Part shown: piece after piece, positions 43,690 through 51,386 of the stretch
Layout: every line of letters starts with the position of its first letter
Numbering within the stretch: position 1 is the first letter of the stretch
NCBI RefSeq assembly: GCF_008974225.1
Contig: NZ_BKZR01000011.1
Coordinates: forward strand, 14,426-78,425
Source: Weizmannia acidilactici
GTDB taxonomy: Bacteria; Bacillota; Bacilli; Bacillales; Bacillaceae_C
Direction of reading: 5' to 3'
DNA length: 64,000 bases
Notes under the pieces: model-generated
The model's database searches: none
What the model saw: the letters and a program-made list of their open reading frames with translations, nothing else
Told to the model about the DNA's origin: nothing
Program-made: the position numbers and the translations under genes

Positions 43690-44157
43690 ATGTATTATGA
43701 CCCATACGATTATGAAATCGGATATAGAAATGTACAGCCAGGAGCCGGAAATCCGCAGCAGGCGGTTTTTCTTGCCAACCTGATTCGGGCAATTAACGGC
43801 GAATACAGTGCGATTGCCTGCTATGAACAGATTGCGCGCAGAGCCCCGTCACCCCAATTCCGCGACATCATCATGGAAATCCGTGATGACGAAATCCGGC
43901 ATTTTCAAACGTTTTCGGGATTTTACACCAATATCACAGGCACAAGGCCGCAGCCAAAAATCAATGAGCCGTGCCCGCCCACTTATACGGGCGGTTTGGA
44001 ATTTGGGGTAAAAGACGAGCAAAATACCGTCGATTTTTACAGGAAAATTGCCAATTCAGTACAGGATCCTGTGATGAAAATGGCGTTTGAAGATGCCGCA
44101 AAAGACGAACAGCACCACGCTGTCTGGTTTCTTTACCTGCTCATGAAAGTCCGCTGA
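43690..44157 (+). CDS. Ferritin-like diiron spore protein (YhjR-like)
   Basis: 155 residues with GAGGAGGG upstream. A four-helix ferritin-like fold is suggested by the spaced Glu and E-x-x-H motifs: GEYSAIACYEQIARR, IRDDEIRHFQ, DEQNTVDFY, and KDEQHHAVWF. The N-terminus is Tyr/Pro-rich (MYYDPYDYEIGYRN), typical of coat-associated proteins. Similar to rubrerythrin-like YhjR of B. subtilis. A sigma-K-like promoter supports late mother-cell expression. Confidence 0.8.
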   Translation: MYYDPYDYEIGYRNVQPGAGNPQQAVFLANLIRAINGEYSAIACYEQIARRAPSPQFRDIIMEIRDDEIRHFQTFSGFYTNITGTRPQPKINEPCPPTYTGGLEFGVKDEQNTVDFYRKIANSVQDPVMKMAFEDAAKDEQHHAVWFLYLLMKVR

Positions 44158-44189
44158 CCCCAAGCGGATGCCGTTTGGGGTCTTTGGGG

Positions 44190-45024
44190 TCACACCCCGG
44201 ACAAAAATTCCCGGATGACGCGCACATACGCTTCCGGCTCTTCCAAATACGGCTGGTGGGAACTGTGCTCAAACACATGGAACTTGGCCCCCGGAATACA
44301 CCTGCTGTAAGCTTCTACCGTTTCCGGCACCGCTTCATCATAACGGCCGCATGTAAACAGGGCAGGCGGCCTGTAACATCAAAAGTTTTCAAGTTACCGG
44401 TCGGGTAAAATTCCGACGGCCCCCACATGGTCACGTACACTTCTTCATTTGGCTGCGCAAATTCCGATTCCAATTCTTTCGGCTTTTCATCAAGCCGGTT
44501 TACAAATTTTTCATAACAAACTTTCATTACTTCTTTGTACTCTTCTGAATCCGTCCTGCCTTCCCGCTCACAGCGCGCCAACGTTTCCTGCACATCAACG
44601 GGTAGCTGCTTCCGATGCTCATCCTGGTCTTTTTTCCACTGCACCACACTTAAGCACGGCCCTGAAAAAATAATACTTTTTACACCTGCAGGTTGCTCCA
44701 GCAAATAACTTGCAGCAAGCATTGTCCCCATGAATGGCCGAGGATGTGCACTTCTTTTAAATTGAGCGCCTCCCGTACCTGCCCAAGCTCTTCCGTAAAT
44801 CTTTCCAGTTTCCAAAGCACGGATCATGGGGCCGGTCCGATCTCCCGGAACCGAGCTGGTCGTAAAAATGACGAGCCGTTCATCCCCAGCGCTTCCAGGG
44901 CCAGCATCGGCATATGTGTTCCCCCCGGCCCGCCGTGCAGCACAATAAGCGGCGTTTTATTCCCTGTGCTCGTTTTTTTGTAATACACCCTGCCTCCGGT
45001 GACATGGACAAATCTTTCTTTCAT
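44190..45024 (-). pseudogene. Proline iminopeptidase-like alpha/beta hydrolase, frameshifted
   Basis: ATG 45024 gives MKERFVHVTGGRVYYKK and the oxyanion HGGPGG. The frame breaks at the YDQLGSGRSDRP region and again in the nucleophile elbow (GHSWG then one base short of TMLAASYLLEQ). It breaks a third time before the Asp/His end, where another frame gives RYDEAVPETVEAY and HSSHQPYLEEPEAY up to the stop at 44190. All catalytic parts are recognisable but split over three frames. A recently inactivated gene. Confidence 0.85.
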
Positions 45025-45174
45025 TGGAAACACCCTTTCATTTTAAAACGTCTCTTTTACCAGTTTACAATATGTCAGGCTGGATATTTTTCATTGAATT
45101 GGTTAAAATACAAATTGCTGGGTAAAACATAGTAAGACACTTAGAATTATATTTTGTAAATGGGAGTTGACATC

Positions 45175-45972
45175 ATGGGCAAATACATTAAATGGCTGGC
45201 TGTTGCTTGTTTGCTGCTTGCATTAACCGCGTGCGGAAACAACACAGACAACCAGAACGTATCAAAATCAAACGACTTATATGACCAAATCAAAAAGAAA
45301 GGCGTCCTCCTGATCGGAACGGAAGGAACATACCCGCCTTTTTCTTACCACGAGAACGGTAAACTAACCGGGTATGATATCGATGTTGCAAAGGAAGTCG
45401 CCAAACGGCTCGGATTAAAAGCTGAATTTAAAGAAACACAGTGGGATGCGATGTTCGCAGGCCTCAACTCAAAACGGTTTGATATGATCGCAAACCAGGT
45501 CGGCATCCGCCCCGACCGTGAGAAAAAATATGATTTTTCAACACCTTACACGGTTTCAAAAGCGGTTGTTATTGTCCGAAAAAACAATACGGATATTAAG
45601 TCTTTCACTGATTTAAAGGGCAAAAAAACGGCGCAGTCGCTCACCAGCAACTATGCTGACATCGCCAAACAAAACGGCGCCCAAATCGTGAGCGTTGAAG
45701 GTTTTAACCAGGCAATCCAGCTTCTGACTTCAAACCGCGTGGAAGCGACAATCAACGATTCATTAACTTATCTGGATTATAAAAAACAAAAACCGGATGC
45801 GCAGATCAAAGTTGCCGCCACAGCAAATGATGCCGGCAAAACCGCCTTTATGTTCCGGAAAAATTCCGGAAAATTGGTGGATAAAGTCAATGATGCTTTA
45901 AACGATATGAAAAAAGACGGCACATTAACAAAAATATCAAAGAAATGGTTTGGTGAAGATGTATCTCAATAA
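45175..45972 (+). CDS. tcyA: Amino-acid (cystine-type) ABC binding lipoprotein
   Basis: 265 residues from ATG 45175 (GGGAG upstream). Signal with lipobox LTAC (Cys about residue 19). SBP_bac_3 domain: GTEGTYPPFSYHENGKLTGY, FKETQWDAMFAGLNSKRFD, and the end LTKISKKWFGEDVSQ. These closely resemble B. subtilis TcyA of the TcyABC cystine importer. It overlaps the permease gene by 14 bases. Substrate assigned by similarity only. Confidence 0.8.
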   Translation: MGKYIKWLAVACLLLALTACGNNTDNQNVSKSNDLYDQIKKKGVLLIGTEGTYPPFSYHENGKLTGYDIDVAKEVAKRLGLKAEFKETQWDAMFAGLNSKRFDMIANQVGIRPDREKKYDFSTPYTVSKAVVIVRKNNTDIKSFTDLKGKKTAQSLTSNYADIAKQNGAQIVSVEGFNQAIQLLTSNRVEATINDSLTYLDYKKQKPDAQIKVAATANDAGKTAFMFRKNSGKLVDKVNDALNDMKKDGTLTKISKKWFGEDVSQ

Positions 45973-46651
45973 TCTGGGGTTTATCAGCAATGAACAGCTG
46001 CAATTAGCACAAAGTTCCCTTCTGCCGATGGTGAAGGGAGCTTTATATTATACCATTCCTTTAACTTTGATTACATTCTGCATCGGCCTCGTACTGGCAC
46101 TTGTCACCGCGCTGGCGAGAATTTCAAGCATAAAGCCGCTGCAGTGGATTGCGCGTGTTTATGTTTCGGCGATCCGCGGTACGCCATTGCTTGTGCAATT
46201 ATTTATCATCTTTTACGGGCTGCCGTCCGTCGGGATCACGATCAATCCTTTTCCTGCCGCCATCATCGGCTTCTCGCTTAATGTCGGTGCGTATGCATCC
46301 GAAATTATCAGGGCTGCGATTTTGTCAATCCCAAAAGGGCAGTGGGAAGCTGCCTATGCAATCGGCATGAATTATATGCAGGCGCTCAGAAGGATCGTGC
46401 TGCCGCAGGCCGTCCGCGTATCGGTACCGCCGCTGTCGAATACGTTTATCAGCCTTGTAAAAGATACCTCTTTGGCTTCCCTGATTTTGGTGACCGAATT
46501 ATTCCGGAAAGCGCAGGAAATCGCCTCTACGACATATGAATTTATGCTGCTGTATGTGGAAGCCGCTCTCCTGTATTGGGCCATTTGTTTTATTTTATCC
46601 GTCATCCAGCAAAAAATTGAAGGGCGTTTTGACAAATATGTCAGTAGGTAA
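45959..46651 (+). CDS. tcyB: Amino-acid (cystine-type) ABC permease
   Basis: 230 residues from ATG 45959 inside the end of tcyA. HisM/GlnP-type permease with five membrane helices, the RGTPLLVQLFIIFYGLP segment and the EAA loop (AAYAIGMNYMQALRRIVLPQ). Forms the channel with the following ATPase. Confidence 0.85.
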   Translation: MYLNNLGFISNEQLQLAQSSLLPMVKGALYYTIPLTLITFCIGLVLALVTALARISSIKPLQWIARVYVSAIRGTPLLVQLFIIFYGLPSVGITINPFPAAIIGFSLNVGAYASEIIRAAILSIPKGQWEAAYAIGMNYMQALRRIVLPQAVRVSVPPLSNTFISLVKDTSLASLILVTELFRKAQEIASTTYEFMLLYVEAALLYWAICFILSVIQQKIEGRFDKYVSR

Positions 46652-46663
46652 GGGGGGCTAACA

Positions 46664-47401
46664 TTGATCACAATTGAAAATTTGCATAAACAATTCGGCA
46701 GCCTTGAAGTGTTAAAAGGCATTAACCTTAAGGTTGAAAAAGGGAAAGTAGTTGTCATTATCGGTCCGTCCGGTTCCGGCAAAACGACGCTGCTCCGTTG
46801 TCTGAATGCGCTTGAAGTCCCTTCGAAAGGCACAATCCAAATCGGCGGTTTAAAAATCGATTTTTCCCAACCCGCCGATAAAAAAGCGATCTCGGCTTTG
46901 CGCAGAAAATCCGGCATGGTATTCCAGCAGTACAATCTTTTTCCGCATAAAACGGTGCTGGAAAATGTGATCGAGGGCCCTGTGATTGTAAAAAAAGAAA
47001 ACCGGCAGGCAGCGGTACAAAAAGCAGAGACACTGCTCGAGAAAGTAGGCCTGCTTGATAAAAAAGATGCGTATCCGTTCAGTTTATCCGGCGGGCAGCA
47101 GCAGCGCGCCGGCATTGCCCGCGCCCTTGCAATGGAACCGGAAGTGATGCTCTTTGACGAACCGACGTCCGCGCTCGATCCGGAATTGGTCAGCGGCGTG
47201 CTGAACGTAATGAAGGAACTGGCTGAAGAAGGTATGACGATGGTCGTTGTCACCCATGAAATGCGGTTTGCGCGGGAAGCAGCGGATGAAGTCATTTTTA
47301 TGGATCAGGGCGTTATTGTCGAGCAAGGCAGGCCGGAAGAGTTGTTTGGAGATCCAAAACACGGGCGCACAAGGCAATTTCTGCAGCTGATACAAAGTTA
47401 A
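46664..47401 (+). CDS. tcyC: Amino-acid (cystine-type) ABC ATPase
   Basis: 245 residues from TTG 46664, with GGGGGG upstream. Walker A GPSGSGKTT, signature LSGGQQQRAGIA, Walker B VMLFDEPTSALDPE, switch VVTHEMRFA: a polar amino acid transporter ATPase. Third gene of the tcyABC-like unit, closed by a terminator at 47410-47440. Confidence 0.87.
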   Translation: MITIENLHKQFGSLEVLKGINLKVEKGKVVVIIGPSGSGKTTLLRCLNALEVPSKGTIQIGGLKIDFSQPADKKAISALRRKSGMVFQQYNLFPHKTVLENVIEGPVIVKKENRQAAVQKAETLLEKVGLLDKKDAYPFSLSGGQQQRAGIARALAMEPEVMLFDEPTSALDPELVSGVLNVMKELAEEGMTMVVVTHEMRFAREAADEVIFMDQGVIVEQGRPEELFGDPKHGRTRQFLQLIQS

Positions 47402-47409
47402 TGGAAAAA

Positions 47410-47440
47410 GGGGCTGTGCCAATTAAAATTGGACAGCCCC
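47410..47440 (+). terminator. tcyABC terminator
   Basis: GGGGCTGT/ACAGCCCC outer stem with CCAATT/AATTGG inner stem and a two-base loop. Confidence 0.75.
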
Positions 47441-47645
47441 GTTATATTTGATATAAAAGATTTTGGTTTTCTTTTGCGGCCCCCGTAAAGATACACTTTA
47501 TCCGATTTATGACTTGAAATGTCTTTTCAGCCATTTTAACCGTGAATCTTTGCTAAAATTTTTACTCCGAATCAACCTTTAGAAACCTTATAAGAACTGT
47601 TTTGTCAAAATTTTATATCTTGATTTATCTTTTAAATTTCAAACA

Positions 47646-48476
47646 TTATTTTTCCGCTGAAAAATTTGATACCGTTTTTGTTTCAATCACGGTAACAGAA
47701 GCTTTATCTTTTTTCTTAGAGGTTAAGAAAGCGTACATTGCGCCGACAAATACGCCGCCGCCGATCATATTGCCGATTGTCACAACCCCCAAGTTATGGA
47801 GAATACCAGCCAGTGTGATCGTATCCGGGTGCGGTGCTGCCAAGGATAACGAGAACAATACCATATTGGCAATGCTGTGCTCGTAGCCGGAAATGACGAA
47901 TCCGAACACAAGAAGCATCATCGAAGCAATTTTTGTGCCGTCGCCTTTTACATTGATCGGCACCCAGAAAGCCAAACATACGAGCCAGTTACAAAGAATA
48001 GAGCGAAATAGCATTTGTGTAGTGGTCAAACTGATTTTTCCACTGACAACTGTCATTAAAAACTGGCTGTTTTCCGTATCGGCATAAAGCCCGGTATAAT
48101 GAATGAACAAACCGAAAATCGCGGCGCCGATAATATTGCCGGCGTATGTTGCCGCCCAGTTTGCCAGTGCATCTTTCCATGTAGTTGCTTTTTTCAGCGT
48201 ACTCATCGAAAACATCATCGTATTTCCGGTGAAAAGCTCTCCGCCGCCGAACATAATCAAAACGAGTGCTGCGCCGAAAAAGATCGAACTCATAAAAGAA
48301 GTAACTGGCGATTTTGCATCAAAAAACGGCTCTGCAAGGCGATAACAAATAATGATGGCGAAACCGATAAACATACTTGCCAGAGCTGCTTTTGTCACAT
48401 AACGGAGCAGCGATTCTTCCAACACTTTTTTCTTATTGAGTGCCATTTGAATAACCGAATCAACGGCTTCGTACAT
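47646..48476 (-). CDS. focA: Formate/nitrite channel, FocA family
   Basis: 276 residues with six membrane helices, starting ATG 48476 after GGAGATGG. FNT motifs: GAALVLIMFGGGELFTGNTM and NWLVCLAFWVP with the gating loop. Probably exports formate made by PflB (genes 3 kb away) or takes up formate/nitrite. A near-perfect Rex-type palindrome lies 31 bases upstream. Confidence 0.9.
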   Translation of the reverse strand: MYEAVDSVIQMALNKKKVLEESLLRYVTKAALASMFIGFAIIICYRLAEPFFDAKSPVTSFMSSIFFGAALVLIMFGGGELFTGNTMMFSMSTLKKATTWKDALANWAATYAGNIIGAAIFGLFIHYTGLYADTENSQFLMTVVSGKISLTTTQMLFRSILCNWLVCLAFWVPINVKGDGTKIASMMLLVFGFVISGYEHSIANMVLFSLSLAAPHPDTITLAGILHNLGVVTIGNMIGGGVFVGAMYAFLTSKKKDKASVTVIETKTVSNFSAEK

Positions 48477-48506
48477 AAATAACCATCTCCATCGTGAAGT
48501 ATTTAA

Positions 48507-48524
48507 TTGTGAATTCTGTCACAA
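48507..48524 (-). promoter_or_regulatory. Rex/Fnr-type operator of focA
   Basis: TTGTGAATTCTGTCACAA, an 18-base near-palindrome: 13 of the 14 fixed positions of the recalled Rex consensus TTGTGAANNNNTTCACAA, and also a perfect TGTGA-N6-TCACA Fnr/Crp-type core. Its closeness to the start codon favours a repressor (Rex). Confidence 0.6.
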
Positions 48525-48715
48525 ACAACTGCTTTTCTATCATATCGCCATTTCTCCTATTTGTGTATGTATAAATTTTGAACGTTTATGAAGCGATTTC
48601 ACCAAAGCTGGACAAGCCGAAATGCGGATGCCCCGCGTTCAGACAGACAAATAGGGGGCTGTCCCAAACAACTTCATTTCTAAGTAGACATCACTATACA
48701 CGAAAATGAGTATTG

Positions 48716-48786
48716 GCTGGCCTGTAGCCTAAATTATTTCATTATCGTAAATAATGGAATAAGCAGGTTACAGGCCGTAGCTTTTT
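48716..48786 (+). repeat. Long imperfect inverted repeat
   Basis: GGCCTGTAGCCT...ATTATTTCATTATC and its near complement meet at about 48747, ending in ACAGGCCGTAGC and six T. Arms of about 29 bases. It may be an IS end or an element's terminator. Confidence 0.55.
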
Positions 48787-48880
48787 TGATGGATTAAAAC
48801 CCGTGTCCCAAAAAGCACGGATGATTACAAACAGCGACGGAGGATCAGGGTATAGACATTCGTGGGAGGAAAAAGTGAAG

Positions 48881-49365
48881 TGAAGGAACAGGTTAAAAAA
48901 GCGATAAATACCCGTGATTTAGGCAGGTTTATATTGCATTTAGATACCTATAAAAGTACATTGGCGGATGAGAAGCATCTCAAAAAACCAAGGAGTTCCG
49001 TACTTATATCCCAAAAGAACTAGAAACGCATTTTTGACTGGAGAGAGAAAGTGGAAAATGTGCCGGGCGGTGCCAGAGAATCCAACCAAAGGCACATCTG
49101 GGGGATGCATTGGAGCAAAGAAGGCGGGGAAGCCATGGTTAAAATAACAAGGAATGCTCAACCAACCGGACATTAAGAAATGCTTATCTGAAACACCAAA
49201 CAAGAAGCGCAAGAAAGCAGCGCGAATAGAAGCAAGCTGTAAAACCCGCCCAGCTGCTTAAACAGCCTGTACGCCCGTCAATCGGTGCAAAACAGGGATC
49301 AATCAGCCTGTATACAAGCACTGTATCAGCAATAGGGAATTTAAGCAAGATATTTAGGTTTTTCA
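48881..49365 (+). pseudogene. Remnant of an ISLre2/UPF0236-type transposase
   Basis: Pieces in different frames join into a UPF0236 C-terminal half: VKKAINTRDLGRFILHLDTY, LADEKHLKK, FRTYIPKELETHF, ENVPGGARESNQRHI, MHWSKEGGEAMVKI, AYLKHQTRSARKQRE and SIGAKQGSISLYTSTVSAIG. Several frameshifts, a stop and a missing N-terminus show it is dead. Confidence 0.7.
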
Positions 49366-49366
49366 C

Positions 49367-49575
49367 CTGGATAAGGGGCAATCCCAACATCCTTTAAAAA
49401 GCTGGGAATATAAATGATCGCTAATTTCTGAGACTTCTGCGGGAAAAGCGAGCCGGGCGAGACCCAGTGTGCTTGAGGGACGAGCGAGGAGGCTCGCGAC
49501 GCGTGCGGAAAGCGAGTAAATTTCGCGATCATCATATGCCCGGTTTAACTGCTTTTGGGATTGCCCCTTATCCAG
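49367..49575. mobile_element. 209-bp element with perfect 21-bp terminal inverted repeats, containing repeat A
   Basis: The 21 bases at 49367-49387 (CTGGATAAGGGGCAATCCCA then A) are exactly complementary to 49555-49575. Between them lies a copy of repeat family A. No coding capacity, so it is MITE-like. It sits directly after the transposase remnant, whose reading frame enters the left arm. Confidence 0.6.
49456..49534 (+). repeat. Dispersed repeat family A, copy 2
   Basis: Matches 25097-25174 over nearly its whole length, identical through the GAGGCTCGCGACGCGTGCGG core. Confidence 0.8.
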
Positions 49576-49689
49576 AGAAGCAAGCAAAGCGCTGTAGCCA
49601 AAAGCGTACAAAGAGTGTCTGGAAATCACTGATTTTTAAACGATGTCGAGAAAAACTTGACACATACAATATACAGAGAAAATACAAAA

Positions 49690-49823
49690 AACCGCCTTTT
49701 CCATTATAATGTAAGTGTCTAGCAAACATTGAATGGAGGCGGTTTTTTTGAGTAACTTTTCAACTACCTTTATTGATTATAACAGAAGAGATGTCCCTTT
49801 ATTTGTTCTATTTTTTATAATAT
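49690..49823 (+). other. Hairpin and short reading frame, probably IS debris
   Basis: AACCGCC...CCATT pairs with AATGGAGGCGGTT and runs into seven T. A TTG within gives MSNFSTTFIDYNRRDVPLF and stops after 31 codons at the end of the adh gene. It looks like the first codons of a lost gene, perhaps a transposase; unproven. Confidence 0.35.
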
Positions 49824-50984
49824 TTACATTGCAGCCGCAATAATGGCTTCGACTTCTTTTTGCGTCGGTTTGCGCGGGTTTGTGGCCGCGCACGCATCCT
49901 GCATCGCATGCTTGGCGAGGATTTCGATGTCTTCTTCTTTTGCCCCGAGTTCCTTGAAGCCTTTCGGAATGTTCAGTTGTTCCGCCAGCCTTTCGATTGC
50001 TGCAATCGCTTTTTCCGCCGCTTCTTGTACGCTTAATCCTTCTGTCCTTTCGCCCAATGCCGCGGCAATGTCCGCAAATCTTTCTTTCCGCGCAATCAGG
50101 TTGAACCGGCAGACATGCGGGAGTAAAATGGCATTGCAGACACCGTGCGGCAAATTATAAAAGCCGCCGAATTGGTGTGCAATCGCATGGACATAACCCA
50201 AAGACGCATTGTTGAATGCCATGCCGGCCAGATACTGCGCATATACCATTTGTTCGCGTGCTTCGATGTCGTGTCCGTTTGCGACAGCCCGCGGCAAATA
50301 TTTCGGGATAATTTGAATCGCTTTAATCGCGCATGCATCCGTAATCGGCGTTGCTGCCGTCGAAACATACGCTTCAACCGCGTGCGTCAATGCATCAAGG
50401 CCGGTTGCAGCGGTCAAAGATGGCGGCATACCAACCATTAACAACGGATCATTGATTGATAAAACCGGCGTTACATGTTTATCAACAATCGCCATTTTTA
50501 CTTTTCGGCTCGTATCGGTAATAATGGTGAATTTCGTCATTTCACTTGCGGTTCCGGCTGTCGTGTTAATGGCAACTAAAGGCACCATCGGCTTTTCGGA
50601 ACGGTCGAGCCCTTCATAGTCATGGATTCTGCCACCGTTCGCCACGACAAGTCCGATCCCTTTCGCACAGTCATGCGCGCTGCCGCCGCCAAGCGAAACG
50701 ATCGAGTCGCATTTTTCTTCCTCATATACTTTTAACCCGTCTTCCACATTTTTATCTGTCGGGTTTGGTTCGGCTTTTGGGTAAATAGCCACTTCTAGGC
50801 CGGCTTCCTTGATGTACTTTGCAATTTTATCAGAATACCCAAGCTGATGAAGTCCTGCATCTGTTACAATTAGCGGCTTACGGCATCCAAGATTTTTTAG
50901 ACTGATTCCAATGTCTTCAGCTGTTCCCTGCCCAAATAAGTTTAAGGTAGGCATTTGAAAATCAGTACGCAATCCTGTCAACAT
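49824..50984 (-). CDS. Iron-containing (group III) alcohol dehydrogenase
   Basis: 386 residues from ATG 50984 (AAGGAG 8 bases upstream). GGGSAHDCAKGIG is the NAD-binding motif; metal ligands lie in DALTHAVEAYVS (Asp/His) and the HAIAHQFGGFYNLPHG segment. Closest in memory to Bacillus methanol/1,3-propanediol-type dehydrogenases. In a pfl-bearing fermenter it most likely reduces acetaldehyde to ethanol, but substrate range cannot be read. Divergent from pflB with a shared 400-bp control region. Confidence 0.9.
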   Translation of the reverse strand: MLTGLRTDFQMPTLNLFGQGTAEDIGISLKNLGCRKPLIVTDAGLHQLGYSDKIAKYIKEAGLEVAIYPKAEPNPTDKNVEDGLKVYEEEKCDSIVSLGGGSAHDCAKGIGLVVANGGRIHDYEGLDRSEKPMVPLVAINTTAGTASEMTKFTIITDTSRKVKMAIVDKHVTPVLSINDPLLMVGMPPSLTAATGLDALTHAVEAYVSTAATPITDACAIKAIQIIPKYLPRAVANGHDIEAREQMVYAQYLAGMAFNNASLGYVHAIAHQFGGFYNLPHGVCNAILLPHVCRFNLIARKERFADIAAALGERTEGLSVQEAAEKAIAAIERLAEQLNIPKGFKELGAKEEDIEILAKHAMQDACAATNPRKPTQKEVEAIIAAAM

Positions 50985-51057
50985 CTTTACCACTCCTTTG
51001 TGTAACTGCTTTCATAAATTACTATACAGCAATCGCTTTCATTAGGATGTGTCCAAT

Positions 51058-51142
51058 TTGTGAAACATTGAACATTTTCCTTCAAAGTTTTCCAATTAAA
51101 AAATTTCTATTCAGAAAACAAATATTGTGAAATAATGAGCAA
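51058..51142. promoter_or_regulatory. Two Rex-like half-palindromes between adh and pflB
   Basis: TTGTGAAACATTGAACAT (51058-51075) and TTGTGAAATAATGAGCAA (51125-51142). Each keeps the TTGTGAA half and a degenerate second half. They lie in the shared control region, closer to adh. Confidence 0.4.
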
Positions 51143-51239
51143 ATTGTTTTATAACAGTTCAGACTCGTTTCTTCCTATTATATATCTATTGGCAGATAAT
51201 TTGAACATTCTTTGAAAACTGCATTTTTTCGCGGAAAAA

Positions 51240-51283
51240 TGTGAGCGATATCACTATCTTTTTTTTGAATGACATGCTATGAT
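51240..51283 (+). promoter_or_regulatory. pflB promoter with Fnr-type activator site
   Basis: TGTGAGCGATATCACT at 51240-51255 (one mismatch from TGTGA-N6-TCACA) and -10 TATGAT at 51278-51283. The site centre is about 42 bases before the predicted start, the classic class II activator position. The same bases also resemble a cre box (two mismatches). Confidence 0.6.
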
Positions 51284-51298
51284 GAAAGCGTATTAAGG

Positions 51299-51316
51299 AA
51301 TGCTCACTAATGAGCA
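51299..51316 (+). promoter_or_regulatory. Palindrome in pflB leader
   Basis: TGCTCA CTAA TGAGCA, a perfect 6-bp inverted repeat with 4-base spacer just after the predicted transcript start; a TGAGCA half also occurs at 51136. It may be a repressor operator or an mRNA hairpin. Confidence 0.35.
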
Positions 51317-51386
51317 AATAACTTCATCCATTTTTTTAGGCACTATGTTGAAGTCTTACTACAAGGCTTGAAGGAGGCCCATTCAA

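Noticed and set aside
45025..45174. T-box or S-box upstream of the cystine-type transporter
   Set aside because: The region is too short and shows no T-box sequence or S-box core.
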